This document shows positions 47,753 to 51,652 of a DNA stretch of 51,652 nucleotides, in pieces. Both the position numbers and the translations under genes were made by a program. The notes below the pieces were generated by a model. It was not told the DNA's origin. It saw nothing but the letters and a program-made list of their open reading frames with translations, and searched no databases. Numbering within the stretch: position 1 is the stretch's first letter; every line of letters begins with the position of its first letter. The DNA lies in the NCBI GenBank assembly GCA_947445115.1, contig CANFCG010000018.1:1-51652 (forward strand), written 5' to 3'. The DNA comes from Comamonadaceae bacterium. Its GTDB lineage: Bacteria; Pseudomonadota; Gammaproteobacteria; Burkholderiales; Burkholderiaceae_C.

Positions 47753-48565
47753 ATGAAATTTCTCTGCTTTATCGTTTTTGTATTCTTGCTCGCTGCGGCA
47801 CATGCGCAAACGGTTGGATTCATAGAAATTCCTTCGCGTGAAGGCGTTAAACAACCATTCTTATATTCAAAAGCAATATCACCTCAAGCGGTTGCAATCT
47901 TGTTTCAAGGTGGAGCTGGAAGAATCGGTGCCGCAGGCACAGCCACAAATGGATGGGCTCGCGTGGAGAATTTCCTATCTGGGGGGGCGAAGCGATTTAC
48001 CAACAATGGGGTGACGGTTGCGATTTTCGAAACTCCTTCGAATAAAGGCAACCTTAATGACGGGTTTAGAAATACACCTGAGCACAACCAAGATGTCTCT
48101 GCATTGATTGCTTTTTTGCGCAAAGAAAATCCAAGCTTGCCTGTATGGCTCATTGGCACGAGTAACGGCACGTTATCGGTTACTTCTGCGGCTGCTAATT
48201 TAGCTCAATCAGAAAAGCCCGATGGCATTGTCTTGTCATCTTCAGTTTCTGTTGAGCATAGTCTGACAGGGCAGAAATATACACATCCGTATTGGGCAGC
48301 TAAGCTCGATCAAATTGCAATGCCAGCTCTGCTCGTGCATCACAAGCAAGATGCCTGCGAATACTCTCCCTACACAGGCATGCAAAAGGCTTTAGCCTCT
48401 TTTCCCAATGCTACAAAAATTGAATTGATAACGATGGAAGGTGGAGCGGCAGTGAGCGGCGATCGTTGCGGCAGTGGCCCCCATCAATATGCAGGCATTC
48501 AAGACGAAGCTACTCAAAAAATTGCCGATTGGATGAAAGCGAATAAGCCTAAAGCGAATAGGTAA
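47753..48565 (+). CDS. Secreted alpha/beta hydrolase of unknown substrate
   Basis: The 270-residue protein starts with a signal peptide (KFLCFIVFVFLLAAAHAQ). The mature part has an alpha/beta hydrolase fold: AILFQGGAGRIG as the oxyanion strand, the nucleophile elbow GTSNG at about residue 146, HHKQDACEYSP, which holds the acid, and the histidine near GPHQY. Two cysteines in the C-terminal half may form a disulfide. It resembles uncharacterised bacterial periplasmic hydrolases. It converges on icmF with a 20-nt gap and has no terminator. Confidence 0.87.
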   Translation: MKFLCFIVFVFLLAAAHAQTVGFIEIPSREGVKQPFLYSKAISPQAVAILFQGGAGRIGAAGTATNGWARVENFLSGGAKRFTNNGVTVAIFETPSNKGNLNDGFRNTPEHNQDVSALIAFLRKENPSLPVWLIGTSNGTLSVTSAAANLAQSEKPDGIVLSSSVSVEHSLTGQKYTHPYWAAKLDQIAMPALLVHHKQDACEYSPYTGMQKALASFPNATKIELITMEGGAAVSGDRCGSGPHQYAGIQDEATQKIADWMKANKPKANR

Positions 48566-48585
48566 TGAACCAAGAGTGTTTGGCG

Positions 48586-51500
48586 TTACATATTCCGCCG
48601 ATACTGCCCACCCACCTCAAACAGCGCATTCGTAATCTGACCTAGGCTGCAAACCCGTACCGCATCCATCAGCACGGCGAAGACGTTGCCGTTATCAATC
48701 ACCGCTTGTTGCAGACGCTTGAGCATCGCTGGTGATTCTTTGGCGTGTTGTTTGTGGAACGCCGCTAAGCGTTTGAGCTGGCTTTGCTTCTCCTCATCCG
48801 TGCTCCTTGCCAATTCAATCTTTTGCGGAGGCTCGTTGTCACTGGGTTTGCGGAAGGTGTTCACACCAATGATGGGGTACTCGCCCGTGTGTTTGAGCAT
48901 TTCGTAGTGCATCGACTCGTCTTGGATGCGTCCGCGCTGGTAGCCCGTCTCCATCGCACCCAGCACGCCGCCGCGCTCGCTGATGCGTTCAAACTCGGTG
49001 AGTACTGACTCTTCCACTAGCTCAGTTAGCTCTTCGATGATGAAGCTGCCCTGAGATGGGTTTTCATTTTTCGCCAAACCCCACTCGCGGTTGATGATGA
49101 GCTGAATCGCCATCGCGCGGCGCACGGAGTCTTCGGTCGGCGTGGTGATGGCTTCGTCGAACGCGTTGGTGTGCAGGCTGTTGCAGTTGTCGTAAATCGC
49201 AATCAGCGCTTGCAGCGTGGTGCGGATGTCGTTGAACTGTATCTCTTGCGCGTGCAAGCTACGGCCGCTGGTTTGCACGTGGTATTTGAGTTTTTGACTG
49301 CGCTCATTCGCGCCGTATTTGTCGCGCATGGTCGTAGCCCAAATGCGCCTTGCCACTCGGCCTAGCACGGTGTACTCGGGATCCATGCCGTTGCTAAAGA
49401 AGAAGCTGAGGTTGGGCGCAAAGTCGTCGATGTGCATGCCGCGGGCTAGGTAGGCTTCTACAAAGGTAAAACCGTTGGAGAGAGTGAGTGCCAGTTGCGA
49501 TAGCGGATTCGCGCCCGCTTCGGCAATGTGATAGCCGCTGATGGACACGCTATAAAAATTGCGCACGTTGTGGTCGACAAAATACTGCGCCACATCGCCC
49601 ATGACTTTGAGCGAAAACTCGGTGGAGAAGATGCAGGTGTTTTGCCCTTGGTCTTCTTTCAAGATATCGGCCTGCACCGTGCCGCGCACGTTTTCCATCA
49701 CCCATTCGCGGATTTTTTGCGCTTCGGTATCGGTGGGTTCACGCTTGTTCTCAAGTTTGAATTTGTCCAAATTTTGGTCGATGGCGGTATTCATAAACAT
49801 CGCCAAAATCGACGGCGCTGGACCGTTGATGGTCATCGAGACGCTGGTGGCGGGATGCGTCAAATCGAATCCGTCGTACAGCACTTTCATGTCGTCTAAC
49901 GTGGCAATGCTCACGCCGCTATTGCCAACTTTGCCGTAAATATCGGGGCGCAAATCGGGGTCGTTGCCGTACAGCGTCACGCTGTCAAACGCCGTGGATA
50001 GGCGCTTAGCGGGCATGCCCTCGCTTACCACTTTAAAGCGGCGGTTGGTGCGAAACGGGTCGCCCTCCCCAGCAAACATACGAGTCGGGTCTTCGCCTTC
50101 GCGCTTAAACGCGAACGTGCCGGCGGTGTACGGAAAGCTGCCTGGCACGTTGTCCAGCATCAGCCACTGGAGGATGTCGCCGTGGTCTTGGAAGGTGGGC
50201 AGCGCGACTTTTCGAATCTTGGTGCCGCTGAGTGATTGGGTGGTCAGCGCCGTGCGGATTTCTTTGTCGCGAATTTTGACGATGTACTCATCGCCCGCAT
50301 AGGCTTCAATCATGGCAGGCCATTGGGCTAGAAGCCGCTTGGCTTTTGCATCTTGTGCGGCTTCGCGTTGGAGTGCAAGATCCAACGCTGCCTCTGCTGC
50401 ACGTGCCTTTTCGGGCTTGCCAACTTTGAGCATCTCGGACGCGGCTTTGAGCTGCTGGATTTCGCGTGCCAGTTTGGCTTCAGCGCGAGCCTTGGCTTTG
50501 TAGCCACGTACGGTATCGGCAATCTCAGATAAATAGCGCGTGCGGCTAGCGGGCACGATGGGCGTTTGATTGGTTGAATGACGCGTGGTGACCAATGGCA
50601 ACGTGCCGTCCGAGAGTTTGAGCCCAAGGCTTATCAGCCGCGGCTTCATGGCTTGATACAGCGCCGTCACGCCATCGTCGTTAAAGCGCGCGGCTTGCGT
50701 GCCGAAGACGGGCATCTTGTCTGCGGGTGTTGTCCACGCTTCCTTGTTGCGCTGCACTTGCTTGGCCACGTCGCGTAGTGCGTCTGCCGCGCCTTTGCGG
50801 TCAAATTTGTTAATGGCGACAAACTCGGCAAAGTCGAGCATGTCGATTTTTTCTAACTGCGACGCTGCGCCAAACTCAGGCGTCATCACGTACAGCGGCA
50901 CGTCCACATAGGGCACGATGGCGGCATCGCCTTGGCCAATGCCCGAGGTCTCCACGATGATGAGGTCGAAGTCTGCGCATTTGGTGGCGGCCAGCACATC
51001 GGGCAGGGCAGCAGAAATTTCGCTGCCAAAGTCGCGTGTGGCGAGCGAACGCATAAAGACGCGCTGACCGCTCGACGTTGATGTGGCTGTCCAAGGCGAA
51101 ATCGCATTCATCCGAATGCGGTCGCCTAGCAGCGCACCGCCCGACTTGCGGCGCGAGGGGTCAATCGAAATCACCGCAATTTTGAGCGCGTCGTTTTGAT
51201 CCAATCTGATGCGGCGGATGAGTTCATCTGTAAGTGACGACTTGCCTGCACCGCCCGTGCCTGTGATGCCGATGACGGGCGTCTTCTTTTTCGCAGCCGT
51301 GCTTCGAACATCTTCTAGCAATTTTGTATCTATATTTTTGTTTTCAATCACCGTAATGAGCTGTGCCAATGCCCGCCAAGCCATATCCGGTGTGCCTTGC
51401 AGAGCCTTTAATGATGTAGGCGCGTAGCTAGATAAATCAAAATCAGCCGTTTGAATCGTCTCGCCAATCATGCCTGGTAAGCCGAGACGTTGCCCGTCCT

Positions 51501-51652
51501 CGGGGCTAAATATCCGCACGCCGACGCTGGCTAAATCTGCAATTTCATCGGGAACGATGACGCCGCCACCGCCCCCTGTGATTTTGATGTGGCCGCCGCC
51601 GCGTGCTTTGAGTAGCTCGACCATGTACTTGAAGTACTCGACATGCCCACCT
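48586..51652 (-). CDS. icmF: Isobutyryl-CoA mutase fused to its G-protein chaperone (IcmF), 5' end cut by window
   Basis: IcmF is a B12-dependent acyl-CoA mutase with a built-in GTPase chaperone. The visible part runs to the window edge in frame (before the Met at 51624 the frame reads GGHVEYFKY), so the start and the B12 DxHxxG motif are outside. Counting from that Met: the rest of the cobalamin domain ([16 protein letters not shown]) to about 60; the G domain with P-loop GTGGAGKSS (122-130) and [18 protein letters not shown]; a linker; then the mutase barrel with [42 protein letters not shown] and [11 protein letters not shown]. Members may use isobutyryl-, isovaleryl- or pivalyl-CoA. The exact substrate is not determined here. 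Confidence 0.95.
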   Translation of the reverse strand, partial: GGHVEYFKYMVELLKARGGGHIKITGGGGGVIVPDEIADLASVGVRIFSPEDGQRLGLPGMIGETIQTADFDLSSYAPTSLKALQGTPDMAWRALAQLITVIENKNIDTKLLEDVRSTAAKKKTPVIGITGTGGAGKSSLTDELIRRIRLDQNDALKIAVISIDPSRRKSGGALLGDRIRMNAISPWTATSTSSGQRVFMRSLATRDFGSEISAALPDVLAATKCADFDLIIVETSGIGQGDAAIVPYVDVPLYVMTPEFGAASQLEKIDMLDFAEFVAINKFDRKGAADALRDVAKQVQRNKEAWTTPADKMPVFGTQAARFNDDGVTALYQAMKPRLISLGLKLSDGTLPLVTTRHSTNQTPIVPASRTRYLSEIADTVRGYKAKARAEAKLAREIQQLKAASEMLKVGKPEKARAAEAALDLALQREAAQDAKAKRLLAQWPAMIEAYAGDEYIVKIRDKEIRTALTTQSLSGTKIRKVALPTFQDHGDILQWLMLDNVPGSFPYTAGTFAFKREGEDPTRMFAGEGDPFRTNRRFKVVSEGMPAKRLSTAFDSVTLYGNDPDLRPDIYGKVGNSGVSIATLDDMKVLYDGFDLTHPATSVSMTINGPAPSILAMFMNTAIDQNLDKFKLENKREPTDTEAQKIREWVMENVRGTVQADILKEDQGQNTCIFSTEFSLKVMGDVAQYFVDHNVRNFYSVSISGYHIAEAGANPLSQLALTLSNGFTFVEAYLARGMHIDDFAPNLSFFFSNGMDPEYTVLGRVARRIWATTMRDKYGANERSQKLKYHVQTSGRSLHAQEIQFNDIRTTLQALIAIYDNCNSLHTNAFDEAITTPTEDSVRRAMAIQLIINREWGLAKNENPSQGSFIIEELTELVEESVLTEFERISERGGVLGAMETGYQRGRIQDESMHYEMLKHTGEYPIIGVNTFRKPSDNEPPQKIELARSTDEEKQSQLKRLAAFHKQHAKESPAMLKRLQQAVIDNGNVFAVLMDAVRVCSLGQITNALFEVGGQYRRNM

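Overview
The window reads as chromosomal DNA from a betaproteobacterium, most likely order Burkholderiales. The main reasons are the block lepA-lepB-rnc-era-recO-pdxJ-acpS-nagZ, the neighbourhood waaA / tolC-rhodanese-isoaspartyl methyltransferase, two Bug-type (tripartite tricarboxylate) binding proteins and a fused IcmF acyl-CoA mutase. GC looks close to one half by eye, lower than most Comamonadaceae or Alcaligenaceae, and genes are packed almost end to end. I do not name a genus. I saw no rRNA, tRNA, insertion sequence, prophage or CRISPR array.

Layout. 1-1516 (+): 3' part of an MltA lytic transglycosylase and a periplasmic DsrE-like protein. 1513-6855: a tricarballylate-type oxidation locus (SDR, Bug binding protein, tcuA, tcuB on the minus strand) divergent from a LysR regulator, with a promoter and a 27-bp palindrome between them. 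6830-7135 (-): a glutathione S-transferase relic. 7171-14366 (+): a promoter and the complete atpIBEFHAGDC operon for the F1Fo ATP synthase. 14414-19094 (+): hrcA, then the envelope genes for phosphomannomutase/phosphoglucomutase, heptosyltransferase I and Kdo transferase. 19096-25883 (-): membrane-fusion protein, RND pump, isoaspartyl methyltransferase, rhodanese and TolC, which may form one operon for a whole tripartite pump. 25941-32437: class II aldolase, DUF2889 protein, HpaI-type aldolase, small tautomerase, lipoprotein, metallophosphoesterase, cobalamin-binding-type protein and a secreted protein with five cysteine-bracketed repeats. 32496-40381 (-): a small unknown gene and the housekeeping run nagZ-acpS-pdxJ-recO-era-rnc-lepB-lepA. 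40551-48565: slt, 5-formyl-THF cyclo-ligase, a SlmA-like regulator, a second Bug protein, dacC with an alpha/beta hydrolase, xthA, pyrE and a secreted alpha/beta hydrolase. 48586-51652 (-): icmF, cut by the window end.

Most genes are ordinary metabolism, envelope and translation-quality functions. The least explained object is the secreted protein at 31034-32437: its ten mature cysteines fall into five pairs spaced 54 or 55 residues apart, which suggests five disulfide-clasped helical hairpins. Other points of interest are the LysR operator directly abutting a -35 box, an SDR lacking its catalytic tyrosine, the GST remnant next to the atp promoter, a His-rich PdxJ tail, and many convergent and divergent gene junctions with almost no spacer.
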